From Labrenzia sp. THAF82 (lineage in GTDB: Bacteria; Pseudomonadota; Alphaproteobacteria; Rhizobiales; Stappiaceae): 64,000 nt of DNA. The stretch is taken from contig NZ_CP045354.1 of the NCBI RefSeq assembly GCF_009363435.1, positions 4,616,501 to 4,680,500 of the forward strand, in the 5' to 3' direction. Shown one piece after another: positions 8,942 to 18,160 of the stretch (position 1 is the stretch's first letter; each line of letters starts with the position of its first letter). The translations under genes and the position numbers were made by a program. Below the pieces are notes generated by a model. It was not told the origin of the DNA. It ran no database searches and saw only the letters and a list, made by a program, of their open reading frames with translations.

Positions 8942-9520
8942 ATGAGAAAAGACACACGAGACAAGATTATTGATGCCGCGACGAAGCTCTTCTATCGGGA
9001 GGGTATTCGCGCGGTCAGTGTCGACGCAGTTGCCGCCAAGGCCGGTGTCACGAAAAAGACGCTCTATTATCACTTTGAAAGTAAGGATGACCTTGTTGCA
9101 GAGTACCTTTCGTCACGCGACCAACCCAATCTGAGGCTCTATGAAGCCTGGTTTGGAGCTGCGCAAGGGGATGTTTCCGACAAGGTTGAAGCGATCTTCC
9201 TGGAATTGACCGAGGCCGCGAGGCACCCGAAATGGCAGGGGTGCGGTTTCTTGCGCACCACGGCGGAACTTGCCAATCAGCCGGGCCACCCCGCGCTGCG
9301 CGTGGGCGCTGCACACAAAAAGAAGTTCGAAGACTGGCTGACCAACTCATTGTCGTCTCACGGCTGCACCCACCCGGACGCAATTTCGCGTCAGGTTGTT
9401 TTGCTGATGGATGGTGCATTTTCCACCATGCTCGTGCACCGAGACCCAAGCTATATTCAAGAAGCTGGGCGGGCTGCCAAGACCTTGGTGAAAGGTGCTC
9501 TCGAGCCTCCAAAAACCTGA
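8942..9520 (+). CDS. TetR-family transcriptional regulator
   Basis: A 192-residue regulator. The N-terminal TetR HTH is clear in residues 1-50 (RDKIIDAATKLFYREGIRAV, AVAAKAGVTKKTLYYHFESK). The C-terminal ligand domain contains WQGCGFLRTTAELANQPGHP, a pattern seen in the C-terminal domain common to AcuR/YxaF-like TetR proteins. It is divergent from an enoyl-CoA hydratase, so it probably represses that gene and itself. The ATG at 8942 lies in an AT-rich leader without an evident ribosome site. Confidence 0.9.
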   Translation: MRKDTRDKIIDAATKLFYREGIRAVSVDAVAAKAGVTKKTLYYHFESKDDLVAEYLSSRDQPNLRLYEAWFGAAQGDVSDKVEAIFLELTEAARHPKWQGCGFLRTTAELANQPGHPALRVGAAHKKKFEDWLTNSLSSHGCTHPDAISRQVVLLMDGAFSTMLVHRDPSYIQEAGRAAKTLVKGALEPPKT

Positions 9521-9831
9521 AAAGTCGTTGCGTCCAATAAGTTTTCGGTTCCGACATCGAACTGACTTATGCGCCCAATTATGCCAAGGGCGTACGCTCA
9601 GCACCATTCGTGTCTGGTGCCGATCAGGCCATCCAAACAGAGCGAAGAAGCCCGTGCACGGCCCGCTTGCGCTGAAGCAAATCCACAGAAGCCTGCACAT
9701 CGCCAAGCCTGCATAGCGTTGTTATCGCTGCGGCAGGAAAACTCATCTGCTCAAATGCCACCAACATTGATCTTGCTCAAGGTAACCGCTCCGGCTTGGC
9801 GGCACTTTGAGTGTCTTAAAAGGAGGCAAGA
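9521..9831. other. Gene-free stretch between TetR and ydcH
   Basis: No frame here shows family motifs, a good start or a ribosome site. The last 40 bases hold the leader of the YdcH gene with a perfect AGGAGG. Nothing else is recognised. Confidence 0.5.
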
Positions 9832-10086
9832 ATGAGCCACGTCCCACACGAGCTGCATGAAGAATTTCCGGAAGCGGCTGAAAAACTGCATCAACTGAAA
9901 ATTGGCGACAGTCATTTTGCGCGTCTTGCAGACGAATACCACACCATCAATCGAGAAGTTCACCGCATCGAAACAGACGTGGCACCCGCCTCGGATGAGG
10001 TATTGGAAGACCTGAAGAAGAAACGCCTTTTTTTGAAAGACCAGATTGCCGCCAAACTGGCGGCGACCGAAAACACCGTGTCCTGA
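9832..10086 (+). CDS. YdcH family protein (DUF465)
   Basis: An 84-residue, highly charged, helical protein. The DUF465 pattern is visible: HELHEEFPEAAEKLHQLKIG, HFARLADEYHTINREVHRIE and LKKKRLFLKDQIAAKL. The ATG is preceded by AGGAGG at the right distance. Members are small cytoplasmic proteins of unknown function, common in Proteobacteria. The gene appears to be single, followed by a GC-rich hairpin. Confidence 0.9.
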   Translation: MSHVPHELHEEFPEAAEKLHQLKIGDSHFARLADEYHTINREVHRIETDVAPASDEVLEDLKKKRLFLKDQIAAKLAATENTVS

Positions 10087-10724
10087 GCCCCTCCTTTTCA
10101 GGCCGGTGTTAGCGCCCGCGCCGTCCCCGTCCGACGGCGCGGGCCACCTAATCGATCTTCGATCAAACTGGAAAGATCACGATACCGCGGATCAAAAACA
10201 GGCGGCACCGGCTGCGACAAAACGAAGGCTTTTGAAGACAGTCCGCAAGGCAGATTTCCGAGAGCCCACATAAAGAAGGCGCCGAAACTTCCATGAAGTC
10301 CGGCGCCAGTCTGGGGAGGAACGACCCTCATCGTTCATGGAACATGTGGGTCTGCATCGTTAAACTTGCAAGAAAATAAAATGTGAGCATGACGTGAATC
10401 CGAGCCGCGAAAGGCACTGGAATTGCGCCTCTCTCTTGTTTCCGGATCAGCTTTTCAAGAACCGTCCGAACGAGAGCCGAAACGCGGATCCTCGAAATCC
10501 AGTTGATACCAGCACATTAAGAACCTCAATTAATTAATTGAAAAGTATAATCTTTGCCTCCTGAGAAAATGATTCAAGGGCTTTACAAGCTGATTCAACA
10601 CGGGCCTCTGATTGACGGCCCGAACCCGATTGAAAAGGAAGCGGGGCATTTGCGCGGTTTATCCGCCTTGACGGTTCATTGACGCTGCGGTCTTCTCTAG
10701 AAAATCGTTCTCTTGGAAATTGTC
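10087..10724. other. Long gene-free stretch with several inverted repeats
   Basis: No supportable gene on either strand. Besides the terminator-like stem at 10114-10144 it contains shorter hairpins, for example GAACGA/TCGTTC around 10319-10336, and an AT-rich patch near 10525-10555 (TTAATTAATTGAAAAG) that could hold the promoter for the following secreted protein. Confidence 0.5.
10114..10144 (+). terminator. GC-rich hairpin after ydcH
   Basis: GCCCGCGCCGTC and GACGGCGCGGGC form a perfect 12-bp stem with a 7-nt loop, 27 bp after the YdcH stop. The T-tract is missing, so intrinsic termination is plausible but not typical. Confidence 0.55.
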
Positions 10725-11165
10725 ATGTGTCTGGCCCGCCTGTCTGTCTTTCTTCTCTGCCTCTTCCCTGTGACCGCAGAAGCGGCTGATTTTTGTGTCG
10801 ACGTTCATTCCAAAAAAGGGTGGCAGAGGCTTACGTTGCCTGATGGAAAAATACGGCGGGTCAGCTTCAACGGCAGCTGGAGTGTCATCAATGGCATCTA
10901 CAAGCCGGTCGGGCCGCGCGGATATTCCGGCAAGGACGCGAAGAGCCTCGGCCCGTTGTATGGCTATAAATTTGACCAGTCCTATTCCTTTGGCGAAATG
11001 TTGGTCAGGGACCAGGCTGGCAGGATTGTTCCTTTTGCAGAGTTTGCCGCACTGGCAGTCAATGCACCGGACCCTTCCGGTACCTACAGTTTCAGGATCA
11101 ACGACAAGGACGTTGCCCTTTGGGACAATGCCGGGGCGATCCGTGTCTGTATCTCAATGCGTTGA
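10725..11165 (+). CDS. Small secreted protein of unknown function
   Basis: A 146-residue protein not recognised as a known family. Residues 1-20 are a signal peptide (MCLARLSVFLLCLFPVTAEA) with cleavage probably before ADFCVDVH. The mature part is compact with two cysteines, one near the mature N-terminus and one in the C-terminal VCISMR, which could form a disulfide joining the two ends. The frame could also start at a TTG four codons upstream. A short-chain dehydrogenase starts 27 bp downstream on the same strand, but no functional link is evident. Confidence 0.65.
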   Translation: MCLARLSVFLLCLFPVTAEAADFCVDVHSKKGWQRLTLPDGKIRRVSFNGSWSVINGIYKPVGPRGYSGKDAKSLGPLYGYKFDQSYSFGEMLVRDQAGRIVPFAEFAALAVNAPDPSGTYSFRINDKDVALWDNAGAIRVCISMR

Positions 11166-11192
11166 AGCCCGAAATCATCAATCGAGAAGCAC

Positions 11193-11948
11193 ATGACGAA
11201 TAAGGTTGTTCTGATCACCGGTGCGGCCAGAGGCATAGGTCTTGCCGCCGCACATCTGATGATGGATCGTGGCTGGCACGTCGCCATGTTGGACAGGGAC
11301 GGCGAAGAGCTGCTCAAAGTCACGAGCGGCCTTGAGAAGGCAGCGCCATTCATCTGCGATGTCTCAATTCCAAAAGAGGTGGCAACGGCTCTGCCTCAGG
11401 TTCTCTCCAGATTTGGGCGCCTGGACGCGGTGGTGAACAATGCGGGCGTTGCAGAGTTCGGTCCAATCGACCGGACAGACTTCGCAATGTGGCGACGGGT
11501 CATGGAGACCAATCTGGATGGCGTTTTTCTTGTATCTCAAGAGGCGATACCTGCCTTGAAGGCAACAAAGGGGGCGATCGTGAACATCGCTTCTATTTCC
11601 GGTCTGCGCGCTTCAACGTTGCGCGTCGCCTACGGTACTTCGAAAGCTGCCGTGATCCAGATGACCAAACAGCAAGCGGCAGAACTCGGCGAAAGCGGAA
11701 TTCGAGCCAACTGTGTCTGCCCCGGACCTGTGAAAACCAAACTCGCCATGGCGGTACACAGCCAGGAAATCATCGATGCCTATCACGATGCCATACCGCT
11801 GAACCGCTATGGCCAGGAGGTTGAAATTGCCGAAGTGATTGCGTTCCTGTGTTCCGATCAGGCGGCATATGTAACCGGCCAGGTGATCGCCGCCGATGGT
11901 GGGTTTGAAAGCACTGGTGTCGGTCTTCCCGCGCTTCGAGACAAATAA
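11193..11948 (+). CDS. Short-chain dehydrogenase/reductase (SDR)
   Basis: A 251-residue classical SDR oxidoreductase. The cofactor motif is GAARGIGLAAAHL (TGxxxGxG type), followed by NNAGVAEFGP, catalytic Ser in NIASISGLRA, and YGTSKAAVIQMTK providing the Tyr-x-x-x-Lys pair. The acid loop CPGPVKTKLAM and the end VTGQVIAADGGFESTG are typical of 3-oxoacyl-ACP-reductase-like members. The residue after the first strand is Asp (MLDRDG), which favours NAD(H). Substrate unknown. Confidence 0.92.
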   Translation: MTNKVVLITGAARGIGLAAAHLMMDRGWHVAMLDRDGEELLKVTSGLEKAAPFICDVSIPKEVATALPQVLSRFGRLDAVVNNAGVAEFGPIDRTDFAMWRRVMETNLDGVFLVSQEAIPALKATKGAIVNIASISGLRASTLRVAYGTSKAAVIQMTKQQAAELGESGIRANCVCPGPVKTKLAMAVHSQEIIDAYHDAIPLNRYGQEVEIAEVIAFLCSDQAAYVTGQVIAADGGFESTGVGLPALRDK

Positions 11949-11957
11949 GCCCGATCT

Positions 11958-12254
11958 CTATTTTCTAAACGCCCCTTCCGGACGATACTTGTCCATGACG
12001 GCATCAAGCCGGTCATTGGTGATGGCAGGGTTTGCATTTTGAAGGCACGGCAGAAGAATTGCCTTATTGGCCCGTTGTTCCGCACCGCTTGGATATTTGT
12101 CAGGCTCCGGATTGACCGGCTTGAAACATTCGATGAACACAGCTTCTTCAATTTGGAGGTCCTGGGCAATCCTGTCGGTCAGCCGGTTGGGGTCCTGGTC
12201 TGCAAAGGCAGACTGGGAAAGCAGCATGAAGAAAATCACAAGACCTGATCGCAT
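11958..12254 (-). CDS. Small exported protein of unknown function
   Basis: A 98-residue protein with a signal peptide at residues 1-18 (MRSGLVIFFMLLSQSAFA). The mature part holds two cysteines (IECFKPVN and LPCLQNAN) and is rich in charged residues. The start at 12254 is chosen for the signal peptide and the GGGAGC upstream; the open frame continues 26 codons further without support. It converges with the SDR gene nine bp away. No family recognised. Confidence 0.6.
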   Translation of the reverse strand: MRSGLVIFFMLLSQSAFADQDPNRLTDRIAQDLQIEEAVFIECFKPVNPEPDKYPSGAEQRANKAILLPCLQNANPAITNDRLDAVMDKYRPEGAFRK

Positions 12255-12389
12255 TGAAGTGCTCCCATTGAGGCTGATCACCTGCGCGGCAAACGCGTTT
12301 GGACATTGTGACCACTCTATGGAGATGTACATTTTCGTGTGTGACGATCGTCACACCTGTTTCCAATTTCCCTTTTTTTTCAACGAAGC

Positions 12390-12815
12390 TTAGTGGTCCG
12401 AGAGGAAATGAGCCGCGATTTGGCGCTGATGTGGACGTGTTCTGTGCTCAAACAGATAAATACCCTGCCAAGTGCCCAGGACCATTTGACCGTTGGTCAC
12501 CGGGATGGACAAGGAAACAGGCAAGAGTGCTGCCTTGATATGGGCCGGCATGTCATCCGGTCCCTCAAATGTATGAACCAGATAGTTCATGGACGGGTGA
12601 TCCGCAGACGGCACCAATCGCTCCAGATAGGCTTTCAGGTCAATTTGCACGTCCGGGTCGGCATTTTCCTGTATCAACAGTGAGCAGGACGTGTGACGCA
12701 CAAAAAGCGTCAACAATCCATCCTGGCCACCTTGATCGGACACCCAGCCGGCAACATTACTGGTGAACTCGTAAAGACCCTGACCTTCCGTGCGAATAGA
12801 AAAAACGGTGTGCAT
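12390..12815 (-). CDS. YjbQ/UPF0047 family protein
   Basis: A 141-residue protein of the YjbQ family. Conserved motifs are complete: LFVRHTSCSLLIQENADPDV, HTFEGPDDMPAHIKAALLPV and LGTWQGIYLFEHR, with the conserved histidines expected to bind metal or phosphate. E. coli YjbQ has thiamine-phosphate synthase activity in vitro, although its main role is unclear. The gene is monocistronic here. Confidence 0.92.
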   Translation of the reverse strand: MHTVFSIRTEGQGLYEFTSNVAGWVSDQGGQDGLLTLFVRHTSCSLLIQENADPDVQIDLKAYLERLVPSADHPSMNYLVHTFEGPDDMPAHIKAALLPVSLSIPVTNGQMVLGTWQGIYLFEHRTRPHQRQIAAHFLSDH

Positions 12816-13020
12816 TTGGGGCTTTCAGAAAGAGGACTGTTCGATTGTGTAGAGGCTTATGCCATTCGCTTTTGTCTGACAATCACCCCATAGGCACCAG
12901 CTTTCCAGCCTGGCACGAAAACCAAGATACAGTTTGGTGCTTGCAACCGGGACTGGCAACCGCCATCTGAGCTAAGGCCTCTCATCGCCACACTCGGTGT
13001 CACCGGTTCTGGAGGTACTC

Positions 13021-14319
13021 ATGTCCATCCCTGCGAAACGAATTCTGATTGCCTCGCTTGGTACGCGCGGTGATGTCCAGCCATATGTCGCGCTCGCAAA
13101 AGAGCTTGTGCTGCAGGGCGCTGAAGTGACGCTTTCCACCGGCGAAGGCTTTGAGGACATGATCGAACAGGTGGGAGCAAGGGCCCGCCCTCTTCCGATC
13201 AACTACCAGACACTCCTGCAGAGTGAAGATATTCAAGAGGCATTGTTTTCGCTGAAAGGGAAAATCCGGGCCGCAAAGCAGAACCTTGCGCTTCAGAAAG
13301 AGCTGACAAGGTGCCTGTGGTCGATAACGCTCGATGAGCAGCCCGACCTGATCCTGTTCAATTTGAAAGCGACTGTGGTGACGCTCGCAGCCCGGCGCCT
13401 TGGAGTGCCCGCGCTCCCGACCGCTCTTCAGCCCGTAACCGCACCGACCGCAGAATTTCCTTTGCCGTTGTTCGCCATTCCTGACCTTGGCAGCTACTTC
13501 AATCGCAAAAGCTATCTAGCCGGACGTTTCTTGATGAAAGTCGGACTGGCAACGCTCATAAAACCAATCAAGCCGGAAGCAGAAGCAGAGTTTGGAATGT
13601 CCGGCGCTCTTATGGACGGCCATTGGCCGGGTGGCGGCATGGCGCCAGCGCTACAAGCCTTTTCCAAAGCGCTGGTGCCGACACCGGAAGACTGGAGCGA
13701 AGAAAATATTGCCTGCGGTTACTGGCTCACGGAGACCGACGCTGCGTATCGCCCGCCAGCCGATCTTCAGCAATTCCTGCAAGACGACAGTTCTCCCGTC
13801 TATCTGGGTTTTGGGTCCATGCCGAGCAAAGATCCTGAGAAGCTGACGAAAACAGTTCTTGCAAGTCTTAAGAACACGGGACAGCGCGCAGTGCTCGCAA
13901 CCGGTTGGGGCGGACTTGTGAAAGAGAACCTTCCCACTGAAATGGCCGATCGCCTTTTCCTGATCGACAAAGCCCCACATAGCTGGCTGTTTCCGCGGTG
14001 TTCAGCCGTTGTCCACCATGGCGGAGCCGGCACCACGCATGAAGCGCTGCGCTGGGGTAAGCCGTCTCTCATTTGCCCGGTTTTCGGCGATCAGCCGTTC
14101 TGGGGAAGCCGGGTGCACAAGATCGGCGCGGGCCCTGCCCCATTACCTCAAAAACAACTCACCACGACACAGCTGACAACCGCCTTGAACGCCCTTGAAG
14201 ATCCCAAATATCGAGTTGGTGCTGAAAAAGCTGCCGAAACGATGTCAAGCGAACCCGGCGCGGCCGGAACCGCGCGATACCTGCTCGGCGTTCTCAAGAC
14301 CGGTCAGAAATCACATTGA
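13021..14319 (+). CDS. GT1-family glycosyltransferase, sterol-glucosyltransferase-like
   Basis: A 432-residue GT-B enzyme. The N-terminal domain opens with RILIASLGTRGDVQPYVALA and the C-terminal nucleotide-sugar domain carries VYLGFGSMPS, AVLATGWGGL, PHSWLFPRCSAVVHHGGAGT and PSLICPVFGDQPFWGSRV. This set, in particular GTRGDVQPY, GWGGL and the DQPFWG ending, is the pattern of sterol 3-beta-glucosyltransferases (UGT80/ATG26) and bacterial relatives. The acceptor is probably a hydrophobic lipid or secondary metabolite. The start has GGAGGT at the right spacing. The neighbours give no biosynthetic context. Confidence 0.88.
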   Translation: MSIPAKRILIASLGTRGDVQPYVALAKELVLQGAEVTLSTGEGFEDMIEQVGARARPLPINYQTLLQSEDIQEALFSLKGKIRAAKQNLALQKELTRCLWSITLDEQPDLILFNLKATVVTLAARRLGVPALPTALQPVTAPTAEFPLPLFAIPDLGSYFNRKSYLAGRFLMKVGLATLIKPIKPEAEAEFGMSGALMDGHWPGGGMAPALQAFSKALVPTPEDWSEENIACGYWLTETDAAYRPPADLQQFLQDDSSPVYLGFGSMPSKDPEKLTKTVLASLKNTGQRAVLATGWGGLVKENLPTEMADRLFLIDKAPHSWLFPRCSAVVHHGGAGTTHEALRWGKPSLICPVFGDQPFWGSRVHKIGAGPAPLPQKQLTTTQLTTALNALEDPKYRVGAEKAAETMSSEPGAAGTARYLLGVLKTGQKSH

Positions 14320-14370
14320 TCATGACTCAACGCTCGTCCGCACCTACTGCCAGGTCAAACAAGAGCCTAC

Positions 14371-15297
14371 TTAGGCTTCTAGAGCTTTGCCGATTTCCAC
14401 ATTGGTGACCCAGCCGACAACCGGCTCGGTTGACTTTCCAGTGGCCGTCACGATCACATCCTGGCAACCGTCCTTGTTCTCCATATGCATCTTCGCGTCG
14501 GCAAGCGTTCCCCCGGCACGCGCAAAGGCGACATACCCGGTGATGAATGCTCCAAAAGTTTCAGGTGCTCGCGACTCGCTGGCAAGGTCGTGCACCTTTT
14601 CCAGTTTGTCCTTGTTCTTCGGGTCATTCTTGAAATTCACGGTAACATTTGAAGGAAGGTCGATGGCGCGCATTTCACTCCACAGGCCTCGATGAAGCAC
14701 TCCAACACAGGCCTTGCCCGGCGTCAGAATGACAACTCTTGAGATTGGCCTGCCGCCCGGGAGTTTGTCTTCAAACGCTTCCGCCACTTTCTGGATAGGA
14801 ACTTCCTTGAGATCTCCGTTCGGCGCCTCAACAGTTCCAACAATTTTGTCGATCGGGATCATGGCTTCCTCGATTGGGACAGCCCTGAGCTTTTGCCCTG
14901 ACAACTTGACGAGGCTCTCTGTCGCCTTGCTGGCCGCCTCGAAGTTCTGCTTGCTGAAGTAATAAGCGAGGACTGTGCCCACCCAGGTCGCAAACAGGGG
15001 CAACAGCGCTGCGAAAACATACTGACTGTTTTCAACTGCATCACTGTTCGAAGCGCCAAAAATACCAACGCCCAGAACGACCACCGAGACAAAAATCAAC
15101 CCGACAATGGAAAACTTGACGATATCGTCAGCCAGCATTTCACGAAAACCAGAAGATGCCTGAGAAGCTGGTGCAGGCTTTTCAGCTTCCTTAGCCTTCC
15201 GATTAAACGCGATGTAAGCAAGCACACCGGAAATAAAGACCAGCAAACATAGAATTATAATCAGAATGGCGTTCAAGCTAAGCACTCTCCCCTCCAT
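14371..15297 (-). CDS. Membrane protein with C-terminal CBS-like repeats, function unknown
   Basis: A protein of up to 308 residues. Three membrane helices are apparent at about residues 9-30, 62-84 and 91-113, followed by a soluble domain of about 190 residues. Two segments look like degenerate CBS repeats: around residues 145-205 (ISRVVILTPGKACVGVLHRG) and 255-305 (VVGWVTNVEIGKALEA). CBS pairs sense adenosyl ligands, but the match is by eye. The first ATG (15297) lacks a ribosome site; GGAGGGG inside the first codons would better serve a TTG at 15276 seven codons later. It converges with the glycosyltransferase gene. Confidence 0.6.
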   Translation of the reverse strand: MEGRVLSLNAILIIILCLLVFISGVLAYIAFNRKAKEAEKPAPASQASSGFREMLADDIVKFSIVGLIFVSVVVLGVGIFGASNSDAVENSQYVFAALLPLFATWVGTVLAYYFSKQNFEAASKATESLVKLSGQKLRAVPIEEAMIPIDKIVGTVEAPNGDLKEVPIQKVAEAFEDKLPGGRPISRVVILTPGKACVGVLHRGLWSEMRAIDLPSNVTVNFKNDPKNKDKLEKVHDLASESRAPETFGAFITGYVAFARAGGTLADAKMHMENKDGCQDVIVTATGKSTEPVVGWVTNVEIGKALEA

Positions 15298-15646
15298 TTT
15301 TGTTGTATTTTGAAGAATAAAAATCTGAAATTACATAAATATACTAAATTGACTTATCGTCAGACACTACCAACCGATATACACTCAGTGGTTGAAAGGC
15401 GCATTGACTCCCAGAAACGACCTGGTACCAAAAGCATCGGGCACAATTGCGTTTCCGATCTCGCTATTTCGGTGAATACCGACGCCAAATCCCGACAGTT
15501 CAAGTACCTTGTTCGACCAAAAAATCTTGTGCTCTCATGGCCACCGGCAAGACAGGATTTCGATCAGGTGGCGGGATCTCTCTTTTCTTTTCGACCTTTG
15601 CCTGACACAACTATGAATGCCAATATGTTTGAGGAGTCACCGGCCT
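15298..15646. other. Divergent promoter region, no gene
   Basis: AT-rich leader between the divergent CBS-like membrane protein and the FMN-binding glutamate-synthase-family gene. The plus-strand frame here has no family motif. GAGGAG at 15631-15636 is the ribosome site for the GTG start of the next gene. Confidence 0.5.
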
Positions 15647-17293
15647 GTGTTTCCCGCCCGCTATTTCGTTTTCCTTCTGTGCCTTTTTCTGACACTTGTC
15701 AGCTTCATCTTGATCTTTGCCTGGAACATTCATTTCCTCTGGCCATTTGCCGTCTTTTCAGCTCTCTCAGTGACGGGTGTGCTGGATCTCTCGCAGACCA
15801 AGCATTCCGTCCTTCGAAACTATCCGGTCATCGGTCACTTCCGGTTTCTGTTTGAAGCCATCCGGCCCGAACTTCGGCAATATTTCTTTGAAAGCAACCA
15901 GGATGGGCGGCCCTTTTCGCGCGAAAGACGGTCGATGGTTTATGACCGGGCGAAGAACATTGAAGATGTGCTGCCCTTCGGCACGGAACTTGATGTCTAT
16001 GACGATGCGTATGGCTGGGTGAACCATTCAATCAGCCCAAAGCCTGAAACGCATGACGACTTGAGGGTTACAATCGGCGGCCCGGACTGCAAGCAACCTT
16101 ATTCGGCATCTCTGTTCAATATTTCCGCCATGAGCTTCGGGTCTTTGTCGGGCAACGCGATCTTGGCACTGAACAAGGGTGCCAAGGCAGGCAACTTCTA
16201 TCACGATACGGGCGAAGGCAGCGTCTCAAGGTACCATCGGGAAGGCGGCGGCGATCTGGTCTGGGAACTTGGCAGTGGTTATTTTGGCTGCCGGACAGAA
16301 GATGGCACCTTCGATGCGGAGAAATTCAAGACACAGGCTGCCAATCCGCAAATCAAGATGATCGAGATCAAGATGAGCCAGGGGGCAAAGCCTGGCCATG
16401 GCGGCGTATTGCCAGGACCCAAGGTAACGGAAGAAATCGCAGAGGCGCGCGGTATACCTGTTGGCAAGGAATGCGTTTCACCTGCCAGTCATTCCGCCTT
16501 CTCTACTCCGCTCGAGCTCTTGGATTTCATCGCCAGACTGCGCGAATTGTCAGGCGGCAAGCCGATTGGCTTCAAGCTTTGTGTGGGCCACAGATGGGAG
16601 TTCATGGCAATTGTCAAAGCCATGCTGAAGACAGGCATCAAGCCTGATTTCATCGTCGTGGACGGGGCGGAAGGCGGAACGGGTGCTGCGCCCGTCGAGT
16701 TTGCCAACAGGCTTGGAACACCACTTCGTCAGGGGCTCTCATTCGTGCACAATTGCCTTGTCGGCACTGGGTTGCGCGACGACATAAAACTGGCAGCCAG
16801 CGGCAAGCTGATCAGCGCCTATGATATTGCCGGAACCATGGCGCTCGGTGCGGATTGGGTAAATTCAGCACGCGGTTTCATGTTTGCTGTCGGCTGCATT
16901 CAGTCCCAGAGTTGTCATACCAACCGTTGCCCGACCGGCGTTGCAACTCAGGACCCCAAACGTCAGCAGGCGCTTGATGTTCCCGACAAGTCCCAAAGGG
17001 TCGAGAATTTCCATCGCAACACGCTGAGGTCTCTGAAGGCCTTCACGGCAGCCTCCGGCTTCGACCATCCGAGCGAATTCGAGCCTGAGCATTTCTACCT
17101 GCGCGAAGGCAACCGCGCCATCATGCCTGCAAGCGCTGCACTCACCTGGCTGAAACGCGGAGAACTGCTCGACGAAGCACACAACATTCCCGCCTATTCA
17201 ACCTATTGGGAAATGGCCGTGGCGGACAGCTTTCACCCAGCCAAATCCCTGGCAACCGCAAAAGCACTACAGCATCACAAGGTTAGCCACTGA
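15647..17293 (+). CDS. FMN-binding glutamate synthase family protein, membrane-anchored
   Basis: A 548-residue protein with two N-terminal membrane helices (about residues 5-48) followed by a glutamate-synthase-type FMN domain (Glu_synthase). Recognisable segments are FNISAMSFGSLSGNAILALN, KMSQGAKPGHGGVLPGPKV, VDGAEGGTGAAP and CIQSQSCHTNRCPTGVATQD, the last with the cysteines that in GltB ligate a 3Fe-4S cluster. It lacks the glutaminase domain, so it is not a complete glutamate synthase; relatives are annotated as FMN-binding oxidoreductases of unknown substrate. The GTG at 15647 has GAGGAG ten bases upstream and is preferred over the ATG ten codons earlier. Confidence 0.88.
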   Translation: MFPARYFVFLLCLFLTLVSFILIFAWNIHFLWPFAVFSALSVTGVLDLSQTKHSVLRNYPVIGHFRFLFEAIRPELRQYFFESNQDGRPFSRERRSMVYDRAKNIEDVLPFGTELDVYDDAYGWVNHSISPKPETHDDLRVTIGGPDCKQPYSASLFNISAMSFGSLSGNAILALNKGAKAGNFYHDTGEGSVSRYHREGGGDLVWELGSGYFGCRTEDGTFDAEKFKTQAANPQIKMIEIKMSQGAKPGHGGVLPGPKVTEEIAEARGIPVGKECVSPASHSAFSTPLELLDFIARLRELSGGKPIGFKLCVGHRWEFMAIVKAMLKTGIKPDFIVVDGAEGGTGAAPVEFANRLGTPLRQGLSFVHNCLVGTGLRDDIKLAASGKLISAYDIAGTMALGADWVNSARGFMFAVGCIQSQSCHTNRCPTGVATQDPKRQQALDVPDKSQRVENFHRNTLRSLKAFTAASGFDHPSEFEPEHFYLREGNRAIMPASAALTWLKRGELLDEAHNIPAYSTYWEMAVADSFHPAKSLATAKALQHHKVSH

Positions 17294-17314
17294 GTCCCCT
17301 CAGCCGAGAAGTCC

Positions 17315-18160
17315 TTAAATCTGATCCGCCAAACGCCGAACGAAGTCTCCAGCCTCATGGGAGCGGATCAGTGCGTGGCGTACGAGGTCGTCGAAGTGGC
17401 CGGAGAAAAGCTGTACATGGCGGGTGTTTGAAAAAGCGAGATAGCGCTGGCCGAGATAGAGCGCGGCCCATTTCTTGCCGAAGACCGTGAAAGGTGCGGA
17501 AAACCTGTCATTTGCGCCAAAAAGATGAAGCCGGAGAGACGGATACAGATCGTTCAGGATCCGTCCCATGGTTTCGAGCTGTTCTTTACGCGTTTCAGGT
17601 GGAAGGCCTGACCAGAGCCCCTCACCGCTTGCAAAACCTTCCAATGCTTCCTTGGAAAGCGCAATTTCCATATCGGTTTCGGCCCGCCCCAAGAGGGCGC
17701 GTTGATCCTTCGTACCAGTGATGGCCTGATCCGCGGTGCGCAGCGTTTCACCGGCATATTCATATGCCAGCACGGCTTCGGTCTTTAGAACATCCGGCAA
17801 ATTGGCCGGGACGTGCCGGATCTTCGCGCCAACCGCGTCCCGATACCAAGCGAGCAGATGCTCATCGACGGGATGGCGCTCCGTTTCCGCCACCTGGACG
17901 GCCTGATCGAGGATTTCAGCTGCTGCCCCCCGATGGGTGGACAGGCCAAGCAGCCAGTCGGAAGAAACACTCAGGGCCGTTGCAATAGCAGCGAGAGCTT
18001 GCCCGTTGGGCAATCGCGGCGCGTCTTCAGACAAAAGTTGTGACACGGTGGAGCGGTCAAGTTTTGCTCCGCGCGCGAGGTCACTCCGGTTCATGTCCCG
18101 GCTGCGCAAGGCATCTGACAGCCTTTCGCGAAATAGCTCGGCGCGGTCTCTTTTATCCAT
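17315..18160 (-). CDS. XRE-family transcriptional regulator
   Basis: A 281-residue regulator. Residues 8-65 are a Cro/C1-type helix-turn-helix (DALRSRDMNRSDLARGAKLD, STVSQLLSEDAPRLPNG, AIATALSVSSDWLLGLS). The remaining 210 residues form a domain seen behind such HTHs in alphaproteobacteria, with KWAALYLGQRYLAFSNTRHV, probably a sensor. It converges with the FMN protein gene. The divergent gene across 310 bp is the SABATH methyltransferase, so regulation of that gene is possible. Confidence 0.85.
   Translation of the reverse strand: MDKRDRAELFRERLSDALRSRDMNRSDLARGAKLDRSTVSQLLSEDAPRLPNGQALAAIATALSVSSDWLLGLSTHRGAAAEILDQAVQVAETERHPVDEHLLAWYRDAVGAKIRHVPANLPDVLKTEAVLAYEYAGETLRTADQAITGTKDQRALLGRAETDMEIALSKEALEGFASGEGLWSGLPPETRKEQLETMGRILNDLYPSLRLHLFGANDRFSAPFTVFGKKWAALYLGQRYLAFSNTRHVQLFSGHFDDLVRHALIRSHEAGDFVRRLADQI

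Noticed and set aside
10569-10682. Short plus-strand frame of about 37 codons before the secreted protein gene
   Set aside because: No ribosome site and contains a GC-rich inverted repeat; most likely non-coding.
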